DNA from: Epiperipatus broadwayi
Taxonomy: Eukaryota > Onychophora > Udeonychophora > Euonychophora > Peripatidae
Direction of reading: 5' to 3'
Assembly: GCA_028023455.1 (NCBI GenBank)
Contig: JAQFVV010006706.1
Span: forward strand, 126,001 to 190,000
Length of the DNA stretch: 64,000 nucleotides
Made by a program: the position numbers and the translations under genes. Numbering within the stretch: the stretch's first letter is position 1; each line of letters starts with the position of its first letter. The notes under the pieces were generated by a model that saw nothing but the letters and a program-made list of their open reading frames with translations, searched no databases and was not told the origin of the DNA. Of this stretch, positions 40,606-52,650 are shown one piece after another.

Positions 40606-41294
40606 TTATTACATTATTCAAACATTTTATAATGACTAACTTAATATTTGCTTTTATGATAGATAATAATTATATCTAATTCTATAATGCAATTTTAAAA
40701 TACTTTGAAATTTGTTAATTCAAATACTAGCAAGCATGTGTGTATAACCATATATTATACAAGTCACATGACTGATATAACTAAAACAGATGGTATCTGA
40801 TTTTCTGTCTGGGAATAAATAATAAATTGCAACACTTGTGGTATTAAATAAAATAATACAATACAAAATTTGGAAGAATAATTTGGGAAATATAGAATTA
40901 AATATAACTTTCACTACCATAAAATTTACTTTTAAAATATATGATATTAATTATAATTATTAAATATAATTTATAATTTTAAATATAACATTTATTTAAT
41001 GATAAGTTTAAGACTATTAAAATTGAACTTTTTAAATATACTTTAAAATATTTATAGCTGCATTATTTATTATGGCCAGCTTTTGCAACCATATGTAATA
41101 ATATTTTTAGCTTTACTTAACTATTTTGAAGTTATTTATCATATTTTATGCATTACATATTTTATTTAGCCTCAAATTGTATCTTTAAGATATTATTAAT
41201 ACAACATAACTAACATATAAAGAGAACGTATTCTAAATTTAAAATTTTTTAATAATTTGCTATAGTGAACCAATTCTGACCTATAGAAAAGGGC

Positions 41295-41376
<82 letters not shown>

Positions 41377-41957
41377 ACATCCCTCAAAGGAAACTACTGA
41401 ACAAAAGAATCTGGCTAACTAGGATCTAACAATATTGAACTGCAGTTGGGTTACATAAACAACAATTATTAAAATAATACTGTTCTGACTAGCTCAATAT
41501 ACACTGCTAAGAAGCAATATCTAATAAAAACAATATTTTTAGTAACTAAATATAAGAAAAACTTGTTAAATTAAAATATCATAACAATTAGGTTCTTAAT
41601 AAGTAATTAAGGTTCCAACTAGAATACTCAATCTATTCATTTAACTAATAGGTTTAACTTTTAAAACTTGTCATTATTATAAATAAAATATGGTTCTATC
41701 AAAATAGAAAGTATAATTATGAAACTCTTAACATGAGATGTTCAGTAAAATACAAGGGCTTAAGCAGTGATGATGTATCTCTAATGATACACTCCCAATG
41801 GCATAAGAATATTATCTCACCAAAATTGCATCACAGAAATACTATGTAATACTCTCATGGCTTTAGACACACACATATAATAATCCTAAATATGATTTAT
41901 AAACTTATTACAGAAATAACAATAAATTACTTAATATTTCTTTAATAAAAGACTAAT
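40606..41957. other. AT-rich interval with one TA array
   Basis: No gene is seen. A (TA)n array lies at 41297-41374. The minus-strand frame at 40720-40920 has no recognisable family. Confidence 0.55.
41297..41374. repeat. (TA)n microsatellite
   Basis: A pure TA tract of about 38 units. The poly-(IY) minus-strand frame over it is an artefact. Confidence 0.95.
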
Positions 41958-41989
41958 TGGACATTTAATCATCATCATATTCTTCAACC

Positions 41990-42612
41990 ATTATCAATCC
42001 ACTGCAGGATGAAGGTCTCTCCAAGTTTAATCCATCTTCTCCAATCTTTAGCTTTCTTCTCCATATCACCCCTGTATACTTTCTCATTTCATCCATACAT
42101 CTCACATGTGGTCTCTTTCTGTGTCATTTACAATCTTTTGGAATCCAGTTTAAAATTTTAATTGTTCATCTATTATCATCTCTTCTAGCAATATGTCCAG
42201 CCCAACTCCACTTCAATCTTTTAATTTTTTTAATGAGGTCAGTAACACCTGTTTGTTCTCTTACCCATACATTATGTTTTCAATCTTTTCTTGTTACTCC
42301 CAACATGCAACTTTCCATACTTCTTTAAGTGGTGTGAAGTCTCTGTATTGCTTTTCTATTAAGTGTCCAAGTCTCAGATCCATAAGTAAGAACTGGTAAA
42401 ACACATTTGTTAAATTTTTTTCTTTTCAAACACATAGGCATATTTCCTTTTAGTATCAAGTTATTTCTACCAAAAGCCCTCCAACCAAGTTTAATTCTAT
42501 GATTAATTTCATCCATTATGTTTCCATCAGTATTAATAATCTGACCAAGATATTTGTAATTGTTAACTTCTTCTAATTCATCATAATCAATCTCTATTTT
42601 TATATTTTGAGC
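41990..42612 (-). pseudogene. RTE LINE C-terminal domain
   Basis: It continues the RT frame after the TGA at 42616. In order: YLGQIINTDG, MDEINHRIKLGWRAFGRNN (42516 down), FNKCVLPVLTYGSETW, NRKAIQRLHTT, stop at 42325, then ESCMLGVTRKD, REQTGVTDLIKKIKRLKW, AGHIARRDD and GVIWRRKLKIGEDG in broken frames. This is the 'LTYGSETW ... GHIARR' tail typical of RTE-clade LINEs. The right-hand copy at 53703-54197 covers the same stretch with different lesions. Confidence 0.85.
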
Positions 42613-42615
42613 AAA

Positions 42616-43269
42616 TCAATTAAACATTACTTTAGTCTTTTTAACATTTATCTTTAGTCCTACTTTCCTACTTTCATCTGATAACTCTTGCAACATTTCC
42701 TGTAGCTCTGAAGCATTATTTTCCAAAACAATTATACCATCTGCAAAATCTAAATGACTTAAATAATTTCCATTTACTTTCACTCCTTTAGTTTCCCATT
42801 TTAATCCACAAAATATTTCTTGCAACACTGCTGTAAAAAGTTTTGGAGATATGGAGTCACCTTGTCTAATACCTTTCTCAATGTTGACTTTCCCATTATC
42901 ATTATCTAATCTAATTGTTGCTGTTGCATTTTTATAAATCTTCTTTAAAATATGACAATATCCTCGATCTATACCTTGATGATCCAATGCTTTAATCTCT
43001 GAAGAAATATTTATAGAATCAAATGCCTTTTCATAATCTACAGATCCAAAATATAATGGCAACTCATATTCATTTGTCTTTTCTGTAACTTTTCTCAATA
43101 CCTGGATATGATCTACTGTATGAAAACCACTTTTAAATCCAGCTTGTTTCCTTGGTTGGTGAAAATCCAATATTCTTTGTAGACGAGTTGTAATTATCTT
43201 GGTAAAATTTTGGTATAAAACTGATAAAAAGGCCGATAGGCTTGTAATTTCTAATATCTTCTTTATCAC
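42616..43269 (-). pseudogene. RTE reverse transcriptase, catalytic Asp lost (FADG)
   Basis: A 217-residue open frame. It carries QAGFKSGFHTVDHIQVLR (motif 2a region), VDYEKAFDSI (motif A, catalytic Asp present), RQGDSISPKLF (motif B) and then LDFADGIIVL, where the catalytic pair FADD of motif C has become FADG, near 42735-42750. ELQEMLQELSDES and KTKVMFN follow, the normal RTE order. A TGA at 42616 interrupts a frame that continues downstream as NIKIEIDYDELEEVNNYKYLG. The upstream part of the RT (DVPDDWKNAVIILILKKGD) is in another frame. With both a stop and the D-to-G change the enzyme is dead. Confidence 0.9.
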
Positions 43270-43566
43270 CTTTTTTTAATATTAATATTATTACTGCATT
43301 TTTCCAGTCATCTGGTACATCTTTATCGTTTAGACATTTGGTATATAACTTTGTTAAAAAACATTATATTTCTTCACCTGCTTCTTTTAATATATCAATT
43401 ATAATTCCATCATTACCTGGAGCCTTTCCTTTCTACATCCATTTAATTGCATATTTCACTTCTTCATTTAAAATTCTGGGCAATTCAGAAGATGTAATAG
43501 AAATAGTGGACATTTAATATTAACTAATAATTTCTTACTAATCGCCTTTCAATAGAAAATTTACAA

Positions 43567-43567
43567 C

Positions 43568-43614
<47 letters not shown>

Positions 43615-43641
43615 CAACAACAACAATAATAATAATAATAT
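43567..43641. repeat. (AAT)n-(AAC)n-(AAT)n array
   Basis: About 15 AAT units, about five AAC units, then AAT units again. It lies between the RTE element and the LINE scrap that starts at 43662. Confidence 0.95.
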
Positions 43642-43661
43642 TTTTTTTTCTAACGCTTTAA

Positions 43662-44155
43662 CCACATCCCCCCAATTCGATCACTGCTAATGTTTCCCAA
43701 TCATTAAAAAGTTTAAACAGTTGCATCTCAAAACAGATTAAATTAAACCTGAGTGCTCTGCCCACATGCCATTTTCTGGTTTGTTGTAGAGGACTCTCAT
43801 GCTTGAACCTGGTCTGCCCTTTATGTAAATGGGATGATGACATGATAATACATATTCTGAGTTAACCATTTTACATCATTACAATGGGATAGAGACTTTA
43901 TTGCATCCATATACAAAACTAGAGTGACTCTTCTCACCTGAATGATTTCTAACATATCCAATAGGATCTTTCCATCCAAAACAATCATAAATTTTCTGCT
44001 GTTTGCCTAATGGTCAACTAGGTGTGCACTCATTTATGGTTGACCATAAAAAATTACTTCTGGCAAAACTTCATGCCATCAGAAACAGAGATGAAAAATG
44101 AGCTCCAACATACATCTACAATGCTACATGGATCCTTGTAGACATGGACAATTTG
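43662..44155 (+). pseudogene. L1/Tx1-like LINE C-terminal scrap with zinc knuckle
   Basis: The + frame from 43662 reads NSITANVSQSLKSLNSCISK, then QIKLNLSALPTCHFLVCCRG and LVCPLCKWDDDMIIHIL before a stop at 43855. It aligns with residues about 175-216 of the frame at 39553-40503 (LKLNLNALPTSYFLVTSRG; CQLCRLYDETILHIF), including C-x2-C-x8-H. Further on, in broken frames, DRDFIASIYK matches IRDFIVANVS, and KLLLAKLHAIRNRDEK ... YNATWILVDM matches the tail KLLDQVKQQDSLL ... YDDTWVKV. It is the same family, more decayed and on the opposite strand. The minus-strand frame at 43658-43843 is only its shadow. Confidence 0.7.
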
Positions 44156-46139
44156 TGATTGAACAGTTGATTTTTTTATGCCCAGACCATTGGTATTGGG
44201 TTATATAACCTTTATTATAGTGTTTGTTAATAACATAACTCTGTTATTGCAATAATGTAATTCTTTGTGCTCACAATAAAATTTATTGATAAAAAAAAAA
44301 AAAATAGATTTGACAACTTCTGAACATTGATCTACAAGATATTCTTCATCAGGAAAGTTTAAAACTTCATTTGGTATACTTTTCTTGTATTGTTTTTTAT
44401 GTCCTAAATTAGTATACATTTAAAATAAATTGTTTTGTATGTGTGTGATTCTATGTTCAATATTTAAATTATATGGAATATAGCCTGTTGTTTCAGATAG
44501 CAAGTCTGTTTTATATAAAATTTTTACTCCTATACTTATAAAATTATACAAATAGATTTTAAATAATATTTTAATTTGCGAAGTGCAGATAGTTGAAAAT
44601 ATGAAATAAATTGAGATACTGCCAAATCTCTAGTGTTCATTACAATACTTATCTGACAGCCAATCAAATTTCCAGGATAGCTGTCCAAATGACATCCAAA
44701 CCCAAATACAAATAGATTTTATAATTTTGTAAATATAAAACCAACGTTGAGTAATGTCATGAAGAAACAGTGAAATACAAGATATCAACTAGACTTGCCA
44801 ATTATCTAAGATGAGGACATTAATGGCTTTTTTTTATTTGTTTATCTAGCCAAGAATAACTTAATAACCATTTATTAACTATAATTAAAGGTCCAATTGT
44901 TTTTCTATAAATAGTCGATTTTTAACGAAAAATTCCTACGTCTGTTTTGAATCTAAAACAATGTCACCTTTAGGTTATATATATTTTTTAATATTTTATT
45001 TTTATTTCAAACACACGGCCTAAAGTGATCGTCAGGATTCAACCTGTCTTAAGTATTTATTTGAAAAAGCATATATATATATATATATATAGTGATGCAT
45101 ATGAAGTTCACCTGTGGTTGTATTTGTGGTAGCGATTCATTTGCAGTAAACATAAAATCTTTAAATATTAAATATAATTTATTATGCATCAATGCAGCAA
45201 TAATACTTTACATGTTGTTTTCCTCGATTATTATTATTTAAAAAAATATTAGAACTACCTAATTAATATTCTACAACATTATGATTGTAGAAATTTAACA
45301 TCTTTTACAGGCTTTACACGCTGTTTCTTTTTTATTGTTAATTCAGCATCAGTTTTTCAATAATGATTGTTGTTAATCAATATGTGTGAGAAGGAATTTT
45401 AACTACATTTTGTGAAAATGTAAGAAATTTACATATCAATAAATTTTAAAACACTTTTTAAACATCAATAATTGCTTAGAAAGATGACACTTGTGCTTGG
45501 AATAAAATTAAAGCTATTTTCCCTATAATAAATGTTTTATTAATACAAGTTTTAAATTATAGCATTGCTGTTTTAAGATTATAATTTTTCTTCATTTTTC
45601 ATCAAAATGTGTTTATTTTTTGAGCACAAACGTTATTAGTTTTTAAATTAAGTGCTTTATTACTTTATAATAAAGATATTAGAAAAAGAAAACCTATTAT
45701 TATTATTGTGTGATTATGCACCTATGAGGATTTATTGTAATTTGTTTATTTATCAGTTTTTATATATCAAACACCTGCGCATCTTTATCTTTTAAATTTT
45801 TATTTTTTTTAAAAAGTAAAGATTAAAAAAAAAAAAAACATATTTGCTCATAATATTAGTAGCTTTTTCAAAAGCAAAAGGTTTCTTTAATTAATTCTCA
45901 ATTGGAAAAGGTCCATTTTGGCCAATAAAATGGAATTCATTACTGAACGTGATTTGTGAATGAGACTCAAATAATTAATTAATTAACCATATAAAAATTT
46001 TATAAACTATTATAGATTGTACAATAGGAAAAAGTAAATTTAAAGGATTACTGGAGAAGTTGTACTCTAAACAACTTTCAAAAGAGCCATAGAATATAAA
46101 AGTTAGACTTAAAAATCAAATTAAAGAACCTTCTACAAC

Positions 46140-46182
<43 letters not shown>

Positions 46183-49040
46183 ATATATATATATATATAT
46201 ATATATTCTAATTAACTTGTAATTCCTCTCTTTATAAAAATTATTCAACTTATACATAATTGGAACATCATTTCACTCTTTATTACTTTTTCTAATATTT
46301 TTTTTTCTGTAAATCTCTGTTGTTGTTATTGTTGTTGTTTTTTTTTTAAAAAAAAAAACCTTTCTCTTCTAACAATCAATAATTTTAATATTAATTTCTT
46401 AATTACTATCACTCATCAACTTTAACCAATACAATTTCTTTCTTTTTGTTGTTGCCATTTTATCTACTTAAATTATGTTAAAATTATTTTAAAGTTTAAT
46501 TGTGTCAATAAAATAAAATGTTTTTGAAATCAAATCCTATAATTTTTTGAGATTTTTTAATGATAATTTTTATCTTTTTTTTTTTTTTGTTAATTAATTT
46601 TTTGTTTTAGATTTACACTTTTATGGTCTTAAAAAAACATAAAATTATATCTTCAGTAATTTAATATTGTAGCAAACTTTCATCTTTGGCAGTTAAAAAC
46701 ATCACTCAAAAATAAATCAATTTTGCTGCTTAATTGATCTAATTATTATTCAATACCTAATTAAAAACACAAAGAAGCTGAAAATTATTTGTCTCTAGTA
46801 TAACAGATATCTACTTTTTTATTATTTTTAATTTTTCACAATAATAATTTATATGAATTTGAAACATCATTATACAGACAGATTATACAAGAAGAGTTGT
46901 TAATATGGTCAATATTTTTACATATTAGCCATACTAATGGGCAGATTGAGATTATCTATAAATACTCAAACTGCAGCCACATTTGAAGACTGCTTCCCTC
47001 ATTCCATAACTAATTGAAGTAAGATATCTCCTATAAATACTTTTATTTACACTGGAGATAAATTCCCCTGGTTGTCATCAAGTCAATTTAACTGAATTAC
47101 CTACCAAATAAGATTTTCAATGCTGCAAGTGCTTGATTCCACAGTTAGCTCAAATTATCAAGAAACTTGCATAACTGAGCCTATCAGACAATGCATATTT
47201 AAACACAAACAATATAATTGTCAAATTTTATCTTAATTAAATGTTATATGGTGAAGTATGGAGAGAGAGAGTTTAATCCAAATTAACGTATTAAAACAAG
47301 ATATTTATTTACAAAAATAAAACATAATATTAATAGGAATAAAAAATAAAAGTAAATCAAACTAATTGCAAAAACTATTCTGTATAATTAAGTCTACTTT
47401 AACTACTAATAAGAATTTATCATTTCTAATTTTATGAAAGTTAATTAAGAGAAAGAAATCTTACCTCCTGTATATCATTTCATATCTAGACTTTGAACTA
47501 TCTTCCTATCTTAACTTAGATTTTTCTATAGTTTTACTGGAGTTTTCACACCAGTCTTGATAGTTTATAAAGTTTGTGACTGGCATTCTTGAACAGGTTT
47601 CCTAGTTTCGATAACAACTTATCACTTCTTTTCTGTGGTATCATATATCTTTGTGACCTTGTTTAGTAGTAGTCTTTGATAATGATGGGTAATTTCTCAG
47701 CAATGGCAGGTCTAGGATATTTGAACACATTTCAGGCTATAAAATGCATAGGAATTTGGAGATGAAAACCAAATAAACATCCCACTGCAAGTTTAGCATT
47801 GCATGGTAATGTTAGGATCTATGCATAAATAGTTATACATCACTGTAGTATGAAATAGTCATGTTCAATAAAGTAGTCCATAAAATTCAACAGGTGATAA
47901 GTCAGCAAAATTAATATTACAGACAATGGCCAAATTTAATTAACAGGATTAGAGTCAAATAACCAGCAGAATAAAATCCAATAGAATACAGACGTTGTTA
48001 ATCAGTTTTAATCAATTTTTTTCTAATTAGTTAATCCTTTTTTTTAATTTTAATTACAACATTCATTACAGTATTAATTATCTAAAATTCTTACATAACA
48101 TATTTTAATTATGTTTTTCCCTCTTTCTTTTATTTTAACTTCAGATTCAGATACAGAATTTTTTTTTCCTTTTATTTATCTTCTGACTTTTGATCTATTC
48201 TAAACTCTCTTTATTTTATTTATTAAACTGTCAGTCTTTTTCATTAATAATCATAAAAATAATACATTATTACTATATATTTTTTCTGAATATCTCATGT
48301 AATACATACATTTATGTATCTATTACATCAGAGGAAAAAAAAATATTTTTTGTTGAGATAATTCTGATATTAGAGTTAATTGGTTAGAAGTTAATCTTTA
48401 GATACAAATTATTTGCTATTATATTTCTTTTTTTCATATATTATTATGATTTTTGGAAACAATTAGCTATCCATTAACATTACAAAAAAACTGCTATGAA
48501 TTTAATCAAGAGATAAATTTATTAATGACTTTATTATGTTTTTTAGTCTATCATTAACATGTGAACTATAGTTAACAAGATTGGTTTAGGCCAGAACTAC
48601 ATATATCATTGACTTTGAACTTCCATTTAGCAAATGGATAAACATAGAAAGCATAAGTAACCAGAAACTTAAGTATAAAACTCCAATAACTTTTTGGAAG
48701 TTGGATTAAGACAAAATAACATGTGGAGCTTCATAAGAATCATATTTTACAGGATAGTTCTTCAGTTGATTGAAAAGTATATTCAATAAATATTCAGGAA
48801 ACAAACCTTTAAGTTGAGTTAGGTTTTAAATGGTAAAACTACAAATAGAGCCGCTAGTAAATCTGATCTTATTAAGACATTTTAATACATTTTATGTAAG
48901 ACAACATTTCTGATATCTGTTAAAAAATAGATGAAATGGGCTAGATTGTCCCAGTATTGCTTCTTTGATATCAGGTATTTGTATTTTAGGAAGTTAATTA
49001 AAATAATTTTATTTTCAGTTAGATACATTATATTTATTAG
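44156..49040. other. Long AT-rich interval, no gene seen
   Basis: It contains a (TA)n tract at 45070-45091, a TA foldback at 46142-46206, a poly-T/poly-A junction near 46340-46360 and no recognisable gene. The frames at 44201-44419, 48190-48387 and 48882-49130 match nothing; the last overlaps the family A foldback. Confidence 0.5.
46142..46206. repeat. (TA)n tract with short inverted ends
   Basis: Two TA tracts are joined by GAATATAT. The ends pair as TATATAGAATATATA and TATATTCTA. Confidence 0.85.
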
Positions 49041-49323
49041 TAAACAGGCAAGCTTCTCCATACAGTAGTGCCACCCTGTGCCAATCAGAGTAATCAATGG
49101 ATGCCAGAGGCTTGTGCATAAAATTCCCATCTAGTACCTAATCATCCAATATCCCCAGACTAGTTTCTGGCTTAAGGAGCCTTGGATCTGAGAGCCAGAA
49201 ACTAGTCTGGGGATACTGGATGAGTAGGCACTAGATGGGGGTTTATGCTCAAGCCTTCTGGCATCCATTGATTACTCTAGTTGGCACAGGGTGGCATTAC
49301 TATATGGAGAGTTTTGCCTGTTT
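49041..49323. mobile_element. Foldback element, family A, copy 3
   Basis: The arms 49041-49173 and 49192-49323 are reverse complements with few mismatches around a loop of about 18 bases (AAGGAGCCTTGGATCTGA). The ends are AAACAGGCAAGCTTCTCCAT and AGAGTTTTGCCTGTTTAATA. It carries 'GTGCCACCCTGTGCCAATCA' near the left end and its partner GGCACAGGGTGGCATTAC on the right. Outside, GTGATCATGTGAT (49352-49364) recurs beside copies 1 and 4, so the true element may be longer. Confidence 0.85.
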
Positions 49324-50219
49324 AATAACTGTTATGTGCTAGCATAAGAGATGGTGATCATGTGATATTTAATAGTATCATGTGCCAGTGACAAACAAAA
49401 GTTTTTTTAAGGAAGTAGATCCATCCAGTTTTTTAAGTGCATTATATCTTGAATTTATTTTTGATCTAATGTTTAGTAAATGAAAAATTAAGCTAAGAAA
49501 TGATTTAAGATTGCTTTTATGCTTTATGGAGTATGACCATGTATTAATTTTATCCATGTTATATGTTTTTCAGGTGTGAGATTTATTTCTCTTAATAACT
49601 GGCTTTCCATAAAGCAAAAATTGACTAACTAGCTTAAAATTTACACTTCGATCTCTTTTCATATAATATATGTAATCATTATTCTTCTATGGAAACAATT
49701 CATGAAATATTAGAATATACCAATTCAAACATTAATTATTTCACTGGCAAACAATGCCCATTAGATGTTTAGCTATCAGTTTATAAATCAGGTTCAAAAA
49801 AAAGAAAACGTTGTTTTTCTTTGTTTAGCAATTACTAATCTTTAAAATATTCAGTTCAAATACTAACTTTTAAAAATATTATTGGTAGAAAGTATGTCCA
49901 TTTATTGTATATACACACACATTTGGATGTTGGTAAATCTGCAAAAGAAATTATTAAGAAGAAGCATATACACTTAGTATTTATACTTATACATTTTTTT
50001 TTTAAATAGCATGGATGAGTGTAAAAAAACATAGAAGCTTACGAATATCAATTTTAATATCTTTAAAATATAATTTATTTCATAAAACTGCACAGATATT
50101 TTTAAACATTTATAAAGAGATATTACTTATCATGACCTTCATTAATATAAAAAAACAAATTGCAGAAATAGAAAATGGGCTTGAACAAGATTTTAAACAA
50201 GAAATATAGAGTAAAATAA
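49324..50219. other. AT-rich interval, no gene seen
   Basis: Nothing is recognised except the GTGATCATGTGAT block shared with other family A copies. The 64-residue frame at 50015-50209 leads into the Ig-like relic in a different frame. Confidence 0.5.
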
Positions 50220-50676
50220 AATAATACTTGGTGAAAAAAATAATGAGAGTAGATAATAAAGAAATAGATTAGATGACTCCCAGAAAATATTATTTTCTTT
50301 AAATGATTTAAAGGAAGAAGAAAATAATTTTAATTCAATAAAAGATACTAAAGGTGAAGCAGATAAAACATGTATTTAGTTAACATTGAAGGAGAAGAAA
50401 GAAAAGGATAATCAATAATGAAAAAAGTAAACTAGTGGACTAGCAGAAAATTCAAGAAGCATCAAAAGAAGAAGTAGAATTAATATAAAGGTAGAATGTA
50501 TATTAGTGAAGCAGCATAAATTTCAAGAAACTCCAACATATTCAAAAGAAATAAATGACAATAAAAGATTTCTGGAAAGCCAAGAGGTATTAGCAGGTTG
50601 CTATCAATGTGTAGTGGAAAATATACAAGGTAAAACCCAGGTTAGAGTAGAAAAAGTTAAACATGGAATAAAATGA
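50220..50676 (+). pseudogene. Possible decayed Ig-domain (titin/twitchin-like) coding sequence
   Basis: One + frame can be followed from 50221 to a TGA at 50674 with a handful of stops. It reads DDSQKILFSLNDLKEEENNF, IKDTKGEADKTC, stop, LTLKEK, and then from 50431 it is open for 81 codons, ending FLESQEVLAGCYQCVVENIQ, GKTQVRVEKVKH. The last part fits the end of an I-set immunoglobulin domain ('D-x-G-x-Y-x-C-x-x-x-N-x-x-G-x-x-x-x-x-x-V'); GEADKTCI.LTLKEK has the same shape 264 bp (88 residues) earlier, the usual spacing of tandem Ig repeats. There is no ATG in the open part. The match is by eye on an A-rich sequence, so chance is a real alternative. If real, it is a relic or a retrocopy. Confidence 0.3.
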
Positions 50677-50679
50677 AAT

Positions 50680-52440
50680 AAGTACAATTCAAGGTGATGA
50701 GATAGAGACTTTCTATTATATGAAAGTATAAAATATAAATCTTATTTTAGAAGAGTGAAAAGTTAGACATGAGTATACAAATGTTTAGTAAAAATTGATT
50801 AAAGAATAACTAAAAATGTTAATAGAAATAGAATAACATTTGGTTATTCAAAAATTATTAATGATCAGAAGAAACTGAAAATAGTTAAAAATAAAACAAA
50901 TAGAGAAAATATTTATAAAGCTTAGAAATGTAACATAATGTCTTAAAATATAAAAATCTATTCATTTGTTGACATATTCAAAGCCTATCCACCAAAAACC
51001 TTTATTTGTTATTCATAATCTTAATACTACAAATGGTCTTATGGAGATTAAGATAACAGTAAGTTCAAAATTTAAAATATGGCATTGATCTTTAACTTGT
51101 ATACTTTTCATGTGTGTAGAGTTGTTCAGTGTGCAGTGTAAATATCACATGGGAATCATTTTGATAGATGATACTTGATACTACATCAATTCCTTGCATT
51201 AAAAAAATTAATATTACATGGTTATAATTTTCAATTTAGAAATATTTGTTGAGATTAATAATATTTATTGACAATATTTGTTATAAGTATAAATGTGTGG
51301 TAGAAGATGAATACAGACACATCAAGAAAGTTATAGGAATAGAACAGAGCAAAAGTAGTAATAAAGCATTAGCATAAAGAAAATAATTTTAATAGAGAAT
51401 TTTTTTTTTGTTCTTGAAAGAAAATAAAATTGTAGCAATAAGTGTATGTTATCAATTTATTATGCAACAAAATAATAATGTAATAAAAAAATGAATTTAA
51501 ACAAAATAAGTATTGTTCTATTTTCTTTTTTTTTTTTTTAAAGATAATTGTTTGCATAATTTTTATTATAATTAGGTAAAAAGTCTAAATGCGCTAAAAC
51601 GCAGGCAAGAGTAAAACGAAGTACAAATTGCAGTATTGATTGACTGAACGCTTTAGAGATGTTTTATCTTCTTATAATCATAGAAAATGGGCTATATTAG
51701 TGTTTAGCTAATTAATACTACAATTTGTAGTTAGCTTTACCATTGCCAGCGTTTACTGCATTTAGATATATTACTTGTTTAATTGGGAAGTCGACATTTT
51801 TTTTTATTGTTATATAATTAGGTAAATAATAGACATTAAGATAGAAAAACATCAAGTGTAATTTTTATCTTCTTAACGATAAGGATATCAGGAGAGTAAG
51901 AGTATATATCTGCACGCAAAATAAATAAACAAACAAACACATATAGATAAATTAATATATTTATTTGTCTTATAAAAAAATATATCAATAGTATTAAAGA
52001 TTAATATTGGTAATACATAAAAAAATAAAATAAAATAAAAGTATTTTATTTATTTACACTGATGAATTTTATTTAAAAAACACTATGTTAGAATGTAGGA
52101 ATATAAAAGATTTTATTGAATTTAACAGTGTGATATATGATAAAGGTAACCAAATTTCTAAAGAGATGTAAAAATAGAGGATTGGCTTATGTTTATATCT
52201 CTATCTCTTACCTAAGACTTAATTTTACAATTATTAGCATATAAAAGCGATTTAACCCGCTGAAGAAGAAGCTGTCATTAGTAGACAAAAACAATTAAAT
52301 TAAATTAATCTATGCCTAGTACTTTCCAGGTCTTCCTTCATATTCATGGCCAAAATAGGTTATAAACTATTGTTGTAATGTTACTAAATAATAATGTATG
52401 CAAATGCGTATGCAAATTAATTTATGCATTTTCTTGAAAT
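50680..52440. other. AT-rich interval, no gene seen
   Basis: Broken frames near 50700-50930 may continue the Ig-like relic, but I cannot support it. At 52260-52286 is CTGAAGAAGAAGCTGTCATT, which starts like the motif at 62086 but lacks its partner GAAA. Confidence 0.45.
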
Positions 52441-52442
52441 AG

Positions 52443-52650
52443 CAAAAAACGTGTCGCGTCTATTGATGGCATTGTTATCATTGATAATGAAATACACTTC
52501 CTTGATCTTTATTTTACAATCGATGGCATCGGAGCATACTATCTTGGAGTTGCAACACATGACCAGCCTGCTTCTCATGTTCGAAAAATATTGAGAAGCT
52601 ATCATTATTCTTTCATAATGGAAACAATTCCTGCAATATTAAAAGATTAA
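52443..52650 (+). CDS. Exon-like open frame, function unknown (68 codons)
   Basis: A 68-codon frame ends at TAA 52648 and has no ATG near its start. It begins KKRVASIDGIVIIDNEIHFL and goes on TIDGIGAYYLGVATHDQPAS, HVRKILRSYHYSFIMETI. It follows a 3' splice-site-like TTTATGCATTTTCTTGAAAT|AG at 52441-52442. The codons favour the purine-N-pyrimidine pattern (GAT GGC ATT GTT ATC ATT GAT AAT) and base composition is more balanced than on either side. Three frames are open here, including a minus-strand 62-residue one, but this + frame has the most protein-like mix. I know no family for it. It would be a terminal exon; no clear polyadenylation signal follows. Confidence 0.35.

Larger units (their letters stand above)
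41970..43506 (-). mobile_element. 5'-truncated RTE-type LINE with 12-bp target-site duplication
   Basis: A perfect direct repeat TGGACATTTAAT flanks the element (41958-41969 and 43507-43518), which fixes both ends. On the minus strand it runs from the region before RT motif 1 (SELPRILNEEVKYAIK, GKAPGNDGI) through the RT to the C-terminal domain and ends in a (GAT)n-like tail, as RTE elements usually do. The endonuclease is missing, so the copy was truncated at insertion. Stops and a frameshift near 43230 show later decay. The second copy of the same family is at 53642-54197. Confidence 0.9.

Noticed and set aside
43658-43843. 61-residue minus-strand frame
   Set aside because: Shadow of the LINE relic read on the + strand.
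52260-52286. Third hammerhead-like site (CTGAAGAAG...)
   Set aside because: First box present, but no following hairpin with GAAA; GTAGACAAAAAC does not complete the core.
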